A stretch of 36,160 bases of DNA from contig CAZEHJ010000033.1 in assembly GCA_964512485.1 (NCBI GenBank), forward strand, positions 1 through 36,160. Direction: 5' to 3'. The DNA comes from CAZEHJ01 sp964512485. Its GTDB lineage: Bacteria; Bacteroidota; Rhodothermia; Rhodothermales; UBA10348. Below, one piece after another: positions 16,610-23,617 of the stretch. The notes below the pieces were generated by a model. The model was given only the letters and a program-made list of their open reading frames with translations. It ran no database searches and was not told where the DNA came from. Within the stretch, counting starts at the first letter, position 1; every line of letters starts with the position of its first letter. Both the position numbers and the translations under genes were made by a program.

Positions 16610-17638
16610 TCAGGAGGCCAGTGCAGGTGCTTTCTGGCTGATTTCAACCAATCTGTCGAGCGCAGCTTGTGCTTTTCCGTCGTCGATGGCCGAAAAAGCC
16701 ATAGAAAGGCCACTTTCCACGGAATCTGCGAGCCCGGAGCAGAGCAGGGCGAACGCAGCATTGAGTCCCACGATGTCCCGACATGGTCCCCCATCGCCTC
16801 GGAGCACTGATCTCATGATCTCCGCATTGGCACGGGCATCGCCCCCTTTGATGGCATCGTGATCGGCCGGAATGAGCCCGAAATCCTGGGGGGAAACCAC
16901 CTCTTCTGCTATTCCTGCCGCGCCTTCAAGGGATGAGTAGATGGTTGTGGGTCCCGAGATCGAGATTTCGTCGAGTCCATCATGAGCGTGGACACAGACC
17001 ATCGATTCGGATCCGAGAGCCTTGAAGATTATGGCCATCATCGAGGCAACTTCCTGACTGAATGCGCCCACAAGTTGGCGCTTGACACCGGCCGGATTAC
17101 AGAGCGGTCCGAGAATGTTGAAGCAGGTCCGTACGCCAAGGCCACGCCGTACGGGCATGACGTGTTTCAGTGCGGGGTGAAAGTACGGGGCGAATATGAA
17201 CGCCATGCCGGCCTGATCGAGGCAGAACTCTACGCCTTCCTTGCCGAGCTCGGTCTTTACACCCAATTGGGACAGCACATCCGCAGACCCGCAAAGGGAT
17301 GAAACAGAGCGGTTTCCGTGTTTGGCCACGATGGCTCCGGCTCCAGCGCATACGAATGCCGTAGTCGTCGAAATATTGAATGAGCCGCTTCTGTCGCCGC
17401 CCGTGCCCACGATATCGATTGCATCCTCGGGTGCATCAACAACGACAGCAAACTGACGCATCGTCTCAGTCAAGCCGATGAGTTCTTCAGCACTTTCTCC
17501 ACGGGCTCGCAGACCGAGGAGAAATGCTGCTATTTCTTCTGGAGTGGCGTCACCGGAGAGCATGAGTCTCATGGCCCGGGACGCATCGCTTCGATCCAGG
17601 GGTTCATGTTCGGCCAATTTCGTAAGCAGAGTCTTCAT
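16610..17638 (-). CDS. trpD: Anthranilate phosphoribosyltransferase
   Basis: This 342-residue enzyme transfers the phosphoribosyl group of PRPP to anthranilate. The signature motifs are DIVGTGGDRSGSFNIST (PRPP binding), KHGNRSVSS, and the 'PVRRGLGVRTCFNILGPLCNPAG' helix-loop. It is a separate polypeptide, not fused to trpG. Only 6 bases separate it from the trpG stop codon, which suggests coupled translation of the amidotransferase and transferase. Confidence 0.96.
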   Translation of the reverse strand: MKTLLTKLAEHEPLDRSDASRAMRLMLSGDATPEEIAAFLLGLRARGESAEELIGLTETMRQFAVVVDAPEDAIDIVGTGGDRSGSFNISTTTAFVCAGAGAIVAKHGNRSVSSLCGSADVLSQLGVKTELGKEGVEFCLDQAGMAFIFAPYFHPALKHVMPVRRGLGVRTCFNILGPLCNPAGVKRQLVGAFSQEVASMMAIIFKALGSESMVCVHAHDGLDEISISGPTTIYSSLEGAAGIAEEVVSPQDFGLIPADHDAIKGGDARANAEIMRSVLRGDGGPCRDIVGLNAAFALLCSGLADSVESGLSMAFSAIDDGKAQAALDRLVEISQKAPALAS

Positions 17639-17644
17639 CTCGTC

Positions 17645-18238
17645 TCAGTTGGAGGAAGGTGATTCGAGAAGGGCGAGCGATGCCATCCAGTTGTCGATCA
17701 TCTTTCCGCCTTCTTCGGTCAGCAAACTTTCTGGATGGAATTGAATTCCTTCGACGGGGTGTGACGAGTGACGAATACCCATGATGGTTCCGTCCTCACT
17801 TCTCGCGGAGATCGTCAACTCTTCAGTCAGAGTTGAGGGATCGACGACGAGAGAGTGGTATCGTGTTGCGGTGCAGGGATCCGTTACGTGATGAAAAAGA
17901 CCTTTTCCATCATGATGGATCTCGCTCGTTTTTCCGTGCATGAGGCGAGATGCATAGGTGATCTGGCATCCATATACCTCGCCGATGGCCTGGTGTCCCA
18001 GGCAAACTCCCAGTATCGGAATTCTGGATCCGAACTCCCGGATCACGGCGCACGTGATCCCTGCCTCGACGGGTCGTCCGGGTCCAGGAGATATCAGGAT
18101 GCCCGATGGCTCAAGTTCTTCGATCTCCTCCAGGGTAATCTCGTCGTTTCGATGCACCTGCATATCGTCCGTGTTCCGGGCGATGAGATGGACCAGATTG
18201 TAGGTGAAGCTGTCGTAGTTGTCGATTACCAGTATCAT
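17645..18238 (-). CDS. trpG: Anthranilate synthase glutamine amidotransferase subunit
   Basis: This 197-residue class I glutamine amidotransferase supplies ammonia to TrpE. The catalytic triad is visible: Cys79 in GVCLGHQAIGE, and His168 and Glu170 in FHPES. The oxyanion segment SPGPGRP lies near residue 50. Homologues may serve both anthranilate and p-aminobenzoate synthesis; its position inside the trp operon favours TrpG. It follows trpS by 11 bases and precedes trpD by 6. Confidence 0.94.
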   Translation of the reverse strand: MILVIDNYDSFTYNLVHLIARNTDDMQVHRNDEITLEEIEELEPSGILISPGPGRPVEAGITCAVIREFGSRIPILGVCLGHQAIGEVYGCQITYASRLMHGKTSEIHHDGKGLFHHVTDPCTATRYHSLVVDPSTLTEELTISARSEDGTIMGIRHSSHPVEGIQFHPESLLTEEGGKMIDNWMASLALLESPSSN

Positions 18239-18249
18239 CGATACCCCGA

Positions 18250-19266
18250 TCAGTAAGTGGTGATGATTCCGGCTGCATCGCGAACGGCCGTCATGAACTT
18301 CTCGGCCTGCTCACGCCCTTTTCGACCGCCTTCGCGCAAGACATCTTCGACGTACCCTGGATTTGTTTCCAGTTCCTTGCGTCGCTCCCGTGCTTCTGCA
18401 AAATACTCGGTGATGAGATTCAGCAGTTCCGTTTTTGCGTGCCCATACCCATATCCACCGGCTCGGTACGCGGCGGCGACTTCTTCCCGCTTGGCATCGT
18501 CAGCGAACAACTTGATCAACGCATACACATTGCATGTGTCAGGATCTTTTGGCTCTTCGAGAGGGGTCGAATCCGTGACGATGCTCATTACTTTCTTTTT
18601 GAGCGTTTTCCCTTCGTCGAATATGCCGATCGTGTTGTCATAGCTTTTCGACATCTTGCGCCCGTCAATACCTGGCACGATCGCGACATCTTCCAGAATG
18701 TATGGCTTGGGCACCGGCAGGATGGCTTCTCCAGATCCGAAACGATCATTGAAGCGGATGGCCAGATCCCGACAGATCTCCACGTTTTGCTTCTGGTCGG
18801 CGCCCACGGGAACGAGCGTGCCGCCGTAGACGAGAATATCAGCGGCCTGCAGGATGGGATAGTTGAACAGTCCTGCATTTGCCGGTAGTCCCTGGGCGAC
18901 TTTGTCTTTGAACGAGACGCCTTTTTCCAGCTGGGATACGGGAGTGATGTTGTAGAATATCCATGAAAGCTCGGTTACCTGCGGCACGTCGCTCTGCAAG
19001 AACAGATTTGATTTGTCCGGGTCGAAGCCGAGTGCCAGATAATCCAGCGCGACATCGAAGGAGTATTTCCGAAGGGCGTCTGCATCCTGCAGCGAGGTCA
19101 ACGCGTGGTAGTTGACGATGAAAAAATAGGATTCATGCTGCGCGTGCAGGGCCACGTGCTGACGTATGGCACCGAAATAATTGCCGAGGTGCAACGTTCC
19201 CGACGGTTGAATACCAGAAACAACGATGGGAGGAAAGCTGGGGGTTGAGGAATTCGATTCGTTCAT
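18250..19266 (-). CDS. trpS: Tryptophanyl-tRNA synthetase
   Basis: This 338-residue class I synthetase charges tRNA-Trp. The HIGH-type motif is HLGN (residues 26-29), the second motif is KMSKS (204-208), and the GIQPSGTLHLGNYFGAI beginning is typical of bacterial TrpRS. Its place is unusual: it is the third gene of the trp operon, between a 146-residue unknown protein (11 bases upstream) and trpG (11 bases downstream). It therefore appears to be transcribed with the biosynthetic genes and subject to the same leader control, unless the candidate promoter at 19777-19784 is used. Confidence 0.95.
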   Translation of the reverse strand: MNESNSSTPSFPPIVVSGIQPSGTLHLGNYFGAIRQHVALHAQHESYFFIVNYHALTSLQDADALRKYSFDVALDYLALGFDPDKSNLFLQSDVPQVTELSWIFYNITPVSQLEKGVSFKDKVAQGLPANAGLFNYPILQAADILVYGGTLVPVGADQKQNVEICRDLAIRFNDRFGSGEAILPVPKPYILEDVAIVPGIDGRKMSKSYDNTIGIFDEGKTLKKKVMSIVTDSTPLEEPKDPDTCNVYALIKLFADDAKREEVAAAYRAGGYGYGHAKTELLNLITEYFAEARERRKELETNPGYVEDVLREGGRKGREQAEKFMTAVRDAAGIITTY

Positions 19267-19277
19267 GGGAGAATAGG

Positions 19278-19718
19278 CTAGAGACCTCTGAGCGCTTTCA
19301 GGCGCGTTTTCTGGTTTTCTTCAACGTTTTCCAGTATCGCTCGAGAGCGCATCTGGTGTTCAATTCCTGCCTCATCTTTCAGGGCAACTTCGAGTGCGGC
19401 CTCTTTGCCAGTGATGGCCGCCGATAGACCGTCTCCCAGATCAAAATCATCAGGGTTGAGGTCGGTCCCGTTGTACGCTACGCCGCCCGAGCTGTATACG
19501 ATTTCACACATCTTCCCGATGTCCATGCGCAGGGTTCTCAAACTCGCTTCAATTTTTTCGAAATGTTCGGCGTGAGCATCGTTGCGTGCGGCCCCGCCGT
19601 AAAGCTGCATCAACTCGTTCATTATTCGGATCAACGGATCGATACGATGGACCGTTTGTTGGCGACCCAACGTTCGGCCTGCCCAGCCTTTCTTCAGAAT
19701 TAGTCCCTTGATTCCCAT
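19278..19718 (-). CDS. Uncharacterised helical protein in the trp operon
   Basis: I do not recognise this 146-residue protein. It has no signal peptide or membrane segment. It reads as long amphipathic helices: about residues 20-45 (RIDPLIRIMNELMQLYGG), 50-80 (FEKIEASLRTLRMDIGKMCEIV) and 95-146 (charged, coiled-coil-like). A short Gly-rich turn lies in between (YSSGGVAYNGTDLNPDDFDLG). A helical bundle or small scaffold is possible. It is not an obvious chorismate mutase, since the Arg/Lys/Gln active-site pattern cannot be placed, nor a known Trp regulator such as TrpR, TRAP or anti-TRAP. It lies 111 bases after trpE and 11 before trpS, on the same strand. Confidence 0.75.
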   Translation of the reverse strand: MGIKGLILKKGWAGRTLGRQQTVHRIDPLIRIMNELMQLYGGAARNDAHAEHFEKIEASLRTLRMDIGKMCEIVYSSGGVAYNGTDLNPDDFDLGDGLSAAITGKEAALEVALKDEAGIEHQMRSRAILENVEENQKTRLKALRGL

Positions 19719-19776
19719 GTTACCGGCTCCCGAAAACGGATGAGTAGAGTGAAATGGGTGAATGACGCCTCGGCTC

Positions 19777-19784
19777 CAAAGATA
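19777..19784 (-). promoter_or_regulatory. Possible internal promoter -7 element
   Basis: Read on the minus strand, TATCTTTG is a perfect match to the Bacteroidota TAnnTTTG element, 58 bases before the start codon of the unknown gene. No clear TTG stands at the expected -33 distance. If active, it would let the unknown gene, trpS and the distal trp genes escape attenuation. Confidence 0.35.
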
Positions 19785-19829
19785 TTGAAACAGCTTCGCT
19801 TCGCTCTTGAAAGTATCGTATAAATCGCA

Positions 19830-21320
19830 TCATAACAGTTCTTCGGCGGCGACGTTCATGGCCCGATGAAGTGCCTTGGCTTTGTTCAGCGTTTCCTCAT
19901 ACTCTGCCGCAGGAATACTGTCCGCCACGATTCCCGCACCCGCTTGAATGTGGACCCTGTCGTCAGTGACGAGCATCGTGCGGATCGTGATACATGTATC
20001 CAGGTTTCCACGGAAATCGAGATACCCGACAGCACCGGCGTAGACACCCCTGCGCGAGGGTTCGAGTTCGTCGATAATTTCCATTGCCCTGACTTTGGGA
20101 GCACCGCTCACAGTACCGGCCGGAAAACACGCTTCCAGAGCCTGAAGGGGGTTTTTTCCGGTCGCCAACCTGGATGCGATCGAAGACACGATGTGCATCA
20201 CGTGCGAATATCGCTCGATGTAGGCATACTCTTCGACTTCTACTGTGCCGAACTCACTGATTCGACCAAGGTCGTTGCGCCCCAGATCAACGAGCATCAG
20301 GTGTTCTGCTCGTTCCTTTTCATCGTCGAGGAGTTCACGAGCATAAGCTGCATCTTCCTTCATGTTTGCGCCTCGTGGGCGAGTGCCCGCGATGGGAAGA
20401 AGCTCAGCTCTTGAGTCCTCGACCCGTACCAGGACTTCTGGAGAGGAGCCGATCAATTTGAATTCAGAGAAGTCGAGATAGAACAGATAAGGTGAAGGAT
20501 TGACCTGTCGAAGTGCCCGATACAGATTGAAGGGGTCTCCTGAGTATTCAGAGGAAAATCGCTGGCTCAGGACCACCTGAAAGATGTCACCTTCGTAGAT
20601 GTATCTTTTTGCCCGCTCTACGGCAGATTCAAAATCTTCCCTTTCGAAATTGGATGTGACCTCTCCCTTGAGTGTTACTCGGGAAGAGCCCGCACTCAAG
20701 GGCGTCGCAAACGTGGATTCCATTTCTGAAAGCTTCCCAACGGCCTCATCATAGGCCTCTTTCAAGTCGGTTCCAGGTTTGACAAACGCACTGACGATGA
20801 GCACGAGTTGATGCTTCAGGTGATCAAAGGCGGCAATGCAGTCGTAAAAACACCACATTGCATCCGGGGCCTCGATATCGGATGGATTGTCATCTGGAAT
20901 ACGCTCGATCAGACGGATACAATCATACGAGAAATAGCCAACGGCGCCGCCCGTCAGCCGCGGGAGCCCTTCGGTGACCACTTCCTTGTATCGGCCCATT
21001 AGCTCGGCCAGCACCTTGAAGACCGATTCATCACGCGATTCATTTGATCCGTCGCTGAACTCAATGTGAGTTGTGCTTCCCTGGGCACGAACAGTCAGAT
21101 ACGGATCTTTCCCCAGAAACGAGTACCTGGCAAGCTTTTCACCTCCCTCGACCGATTCCAGGAGAAACGGCTGCCGTGCGCCACGGCGCAGTTGCATATA
21201 TGCACTCACCGGAGTCAGTAAGTCTGCGCTCAGTCGTTTGTGGACCGGCACGATTACTTTCTCATTCCCCTCGGGGCGAGCAGCATTCACCTGGTCGGAG
21301 AATTCCTCAAGCGTGATCAT
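19830..21320 (-). CDS. trpE: Anthranilate synthase component I
   Basis: This 496-residue chorismate-utilising enzyme makes anthranilate with ammonia from TrpG. The tryptophan feedback-binding LLES motif is at residues 53-56. The C-terminal catalytic domain has GDIFQVVLSQRF, PSPYLFYLDF, IAGTRPRG, LVDLGRNDLGR, FPAGTVSGAPK and IQAGAGIVADS. The feedback site supports TrpE rather than PabB. It is the first structural gene of the operon, and its start at 21320 lies 60 bases after the attenuator hairpin. Confidence 0.96.
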   Translation of the reverse strand: MITLEEFSDQVNAARPEGNEKVIVPVHKRLSADLLTPVSAYMQLRRGARQPFLLESVEGGEKLARYSFLGKDPYLTVRAQGSTTHIEFSDGSNESRDESVFKVLAELMGRYKEVVTEGLPRLTGGAVGYFSYDCIRLIERIPDDNPSDIEAPDAMWCFYDCIAAFDHLKHQLVLIVSAFVKPGTDLKEAYDEAVGKLSEMESTFATPLSAGSSRVTLKGEVTSNFEREDFESAVERAKRYIYEGDIFQVVLSQRFSSEYSGDPFNLYRALRQVNPSPYLFYLDFSEFKLIGSSPEVLVRVEDSRAELLPIAGTRPRGANMKEDAAYARELLDDEKERAEHLMLVDLGRNDLGRISEFGTVEVEEYAYIERYSHVMHIVSSIASRLATGKNPLQALEACFPAGTVSGAPKVRAMEIIDELEPSRRGVYAGAVGYLDFRGNLDTCITIRTMLVTDDRVHIQAGAGIVADSIPAAEYEETLNKAKALHRAMNVAAEELL

Positions 21321-21380
21321 GAATGGATCGATTGAATGATTGAGTGTGTAGCAGGCGTCTGGTTAAAAAGCGTGGGCATT

Positions 21381-21409
21381 AAAAAAGCCCGTCACGGTTG
21401 GTAACGGGC
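21381..21409 (-). terminator. trp attenuator terminator hairpin
   Basis: On the minus strand, GCCCGTTAC pairs with GTGACGGGC (nine pairs, one of them G:T) around a five-base CAACC loop, directly followed by six T's (plus-strand A's 21381-21386). It lies between the leader peptide and trpE, on the same strand, with no gene ending just before it except the leader. That position marks it as a regulated attenuator rather than a gene-end terminator. Confidence 0.82.
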
Positions 21410-21430
21410 GGCGCATTCGGAAAGTCTCTT

Positions 21431-21494
21431 CGGCTGGAAGAAAATGTTCGATTATGCAGGCACACACCCATTCGATGGGCTCCACCACCAGCCG
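21431..21494 (-). promoter_or_regulatory. trp leader pairing segments
   Basis: The minus-strand segment CGGCTGG (21488-21494), which spans the first Trp codon of the leader, is an exact complement of CCAGCCG (21431-21437) downstream of the leader stop codon. This would be the 1:2 pairing of a classical attenuator, opened when a ribosome stalls on Trp codons. For the antiterminator, AATGGG inside the leader can pair with CCCGTT of the terminator arm (one G:T), and GGCTGGT can pair with ACCAACC (one mismatch). Which of these forms is not decidable by eye. Confidence 0.5.
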
Positions 21495-21532
21495 CTGGAG
21501 ACAATCAGGATATGTGTGTTTTGTTTGATCAC
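21452..21532 (-). CDS. trpL: Tryptophan leader peptide with three consecutive Trp codons
   Basis: This 26-codon reading frame starts at GTG (21530-21532) and ends at TAA (21452-21454). Codons 15-17 are TGG TGG TGG (21482-21490), preceded by SSG and followed by SPSNG. Three Trp codons in a row are rare by chance, and here they lie 170 bases before trpE on the same strand, followed by a strong hairpin with six T's. The known role of such peptides is to sense charged tRNA-Trp by ribosome stalling, so that low tryptophan favours readthrough into trpE. The start is uncertain: no in-frame ATG exists, and the best promoter candidate would begin transcription close to the GTG, perhaps giving a leaderless message. 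Confidence 0.75.
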   Translation of the reverse strand: MIKQNTHILIVSSGWWWSPSNGCVPA

Positions 21533-21536
21533 GGCA

Positions 21537-21567
21537 TGAAGATAGGGGTGAGGCAAAGATGAGGCAA
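21537..21567 (-). promoter_or_regulatory. Candidate trp operon promoter
   Basis: On the minus strand a TTG (21565-21567) is followed after exactly 20 bases by TATCTTCA (21537-21544). This resembles the Bacteroidota TTG-N20-TAnnTTTG promoter with two mismatches in the last part. Transcription would start near 21531, at the GTG of the leader peptide. Apart from this and the leader elements, 21321-21635 shows no other gene. Confidence 0.35.
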
Positions 21568-21635
21568 CAGTCAGAGAAAAACCGGCCCTATCCTTCGCGC
21601 CGCTGAGACCCGATTTTACCCCCAAAAAAGTCCGA

Positions 21636-22553
21636 CTAAAATGCTGGGGATTGTTCTCCCGGAGATTTTGGAGGTACAGATTCCCACTGACTCGCTCCAG
21701 GCGGCATCGTGGCTAGGACTCGATGAGCGAGCTCGATTTCAGGATGAGTCCTGAAATCATCCAGAATGACGACAGTCAGGGCATGCTCCGAACCACGTCG
21801 TTTTCTTGCTTCGCACAAGTACCTCAGGGTGAGCAGGACTCCGTCCTCGAGGACGCGAACATAAACGAATGGCGTCAGAATGGAATAGTGGATCAGGAAC
21901 TCGCGCGAAATTTGATGAATCTCGCTTCGAGCTTGCTGCTCAACGATGGCCGCCGATTCTTCGGCATACTTCATCATGATATCGCGCGCAGCACGCCAGT
22001 CACTTCGGAAAGTGACAGTCATGCTCAATTCGTTCCAGATAAACTTGAACGAGCGGGTGTAATTGTAGACTGCATGTTGAAAGACCCAGCTGTTGGGGAA
22101 GTGGACGATTCTGCCTGTGCTCTGATCGGCATCCACCCAGCCACCGATTTCCATCATGGTCGTACGCATGACTCGGACGTCGATGACATCTCCACGAAGG
22201 CCGTTGATCTCTATGCGATCCCCTTCCTTGAAAGAGGTCAGAAGTGTGATTCGGGCCCAACCACCGATAGCCAGCAGTACCTCACGTAAGGCGATGGCCA
22301 TACCGGCGCCGATGACAGTCAGCAGGGTTAACAGGTCGCCAAATCCGGGAGACCAGACGATGACGATCGATACAACCGAGAGAAACATTGCCAACCGTCG
22401 CGTCGATTTCGTCGACCGATAGATTCGCTCCGGATCCTCAAAATATCGGCTTGAGATCCGGTGCCCGATCTTGACGATCAGAAATGCCACTACCAAGATC
22501 AACACTGTGATCAACAGGTTAACGGCATACTCGTTCTGGAAGTATTCCTGCAT
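21636..22553 (-). CDS. MscS-family mechanosensitive ion channel
   Basis: This 305-residue inner-membrane protein has three N-terminal membrane helices (about residues 8-30, 55-75 and 78-98). The last is the Gly/Ala-rich pore helix of MscS type (LLTLLTVIGAGMAIALREVLLAIGGWA). The beta domain follows (FKEGDRIEINGLRGDVIDVRVMRTTMMEI, then IVHFPNSWVF) with an alpha/beta C-terminal part. The family releases solutes on hypo-osmotic shock. It is the size of small MscS proteins, with a Pro-rich tail (PPKSPGEQSP). It ends 104 bases before the trp leader; the two are on the same strand but probably separate transcripts. Confidence 0.9.
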   Translation of the reverse strand: MQEYFQNEYAVNLLITVLILVVAFLIVKIGHRISSRYFEDPERIYRSTKSTRRLAMFLSVVSIVIVWSPGFGDLLTLLTVIGAGMAIALREVLLAIGGWARITLLTSFKEGDRIEINGLRGDVIDVRVMRTTMMEIGGWVDADQSTGRIVHFPNSWVFQHAVYNYTRSFKFIWNELSMTVTFRSDWRAARDIMMKYAEESAAIVEQQARSEIHQISREFLIHYSILTPFVYVRVLEDGVLLTLRYLCEARKRRGSEHALTVVILDDFRTHPEIELAHRVLATMPPGASQWESVPPKSPGEQSPAF

Positions 22554-22723
22554 ACAATTGCAGCCATTCGGTGTTAGGTGGAATCTATGAAAGAAACCAT
22601 TGACGAGAGCGTGAAAGAGTACGATAAAGGCGGATCAAACCGGATTCTGTCGGGTTTCTGAGGGCAATCCCGATAACCGGACCCTGCATCTCGGTTCAGT
22701 CATTAAAACAGCCCCAAACAGCC

Positions 22724-23389
22724 ATGAAACTTCGGATTTCCGCTCTTTCCCTTCTTCTGGCTCTCATTTTTTCGGTGTTCTTCCTTTCCGCCGACTCACC
22801 GCATGTGGATCCCGTTCTGGAATGTGGATACAATGCCGACGTTGCCGAGGTTGGAGACTACATGCGTTTGATAATGTTCGGAGACCCTTATCTGGGTAAT
22901 TTCGACGCTGATGTGACTGTAATAGAGTATTTCGATCCAAATTGTCCACATTGCAAGTCATTCCACCCCATCATGAAGCAGGTCGTTGACGATAACGGCC
23001 AGCACGCACGGTTTTTCATGATTCCATTTGTTCTCTGGCAGTATTCCCTGGCGCAGACTGAGGCACTTTTCGTAGCCGGACAGGATGATCTTTATTTTGA
23101 GATGCTTGACGCCCAGTACGATCATCAGAAACCAGGCGGGATGTCAGTGGATGAACTGGTGGCCCTCGCAGTCGAAATCGGATTGGAGGCCGACGTATTT
23201 CGCGGGCGACTGGAAAAAGGACTGAATCAGCGAATGATTCTCGAGCGTCGCCAGGAGATTTCAGACCTCGGCGTGAGCGGAACGCCTACTGTCATGATCA
23301 ATGGCAAATTCATCAACGGTGAGTCGAAATCACGGGCGTGTCTCAATCAGCTTATCGCTGAAGCGGCCAACGAGAAATCGGAAGGATAG
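22724..23389 (+). CDS. Exported DsbA-like thiol-disulfide oxidoreductase
   Basis: This 221-residue protein has a cleavable signal peptide (residues 1-23) and a thioredoxin fold with the insertion typical of DsbA/DsbG-type proteins. The active site is CPHC (Cys74-Cys77) in YFDPNCPHCKSFHP, and the cis-proline loop is SGTPTVMING. An extra cysteine is in the mature N-terminus (LECGYN, Cys34), and another is near the C-terminus (SRACLNQ). The role is oxidation or repair of disulfides outside the cytoplasm, from family knowledge; the partner is unknown. It stands alone between the divergent mscS gene and tkt, 170 bases from mscS. Confidence 0.88.
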   Translation: MKLRISALSLLLALIFSVFFLSADSPHVDPVLECGYNADVAEVGDYMRLIMFGDPYLGNFDADVTVIEYFDPNCPHCKSFHPIMKQVVDDNGQHARFFMIPFVLWQYSLAQTEALFVAGQDDLYFEMLDAQYDHQKPGGMSVDELVALAVEIGLEADVFRGRLEKGLNQRMILERRQEISDLGVSGTPTVMINGKFINGESKSRACLNQLIAEAANEKSEG

Positions 23390-23517
23390 ACGGACCCCGG
23401 CATTCATGTCAGATGGAAATGGGCTGGTTTCGCGCCTGAGGGATAAGGCGTTCTGCCTCGGTGCGGATTGTGCATAACTGCTCGGTTCCGGAGGTCCCTT
23501 TCAGTCGTTCGATTTTG

Positions 23518-23525
23518 TAGTTTTG
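23518..23525 (+). promoter_or_regulatory. Candidate tkt promoter -7 element
   Basis: TAGTTTTG exactly matches the Bacteroidota TAnnTTTG element and lies 92 bases before the tkt start codon. The -33 region has CCCTTT rather than a clear TTG. The rest of the 228-base interval 23390-23617 shows no convincing gene. Confidence 0.4.
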
Positions 23526-23617
23526 GGTACAATTCCCGGATCGAGTCTGCAGCCGGTTCACGGCCGCATCGATCCTACGTTGATGTCCTCCACGATTGAC
23601 CCAATCCGACATTTCAG

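Noticed and set aside
23410..23460. Small hairpin CGCCT/AGGCG after the DsbA-like gene
   Set aside because: Five pairs only and no T-run, so it is too weak to list as a terminator.
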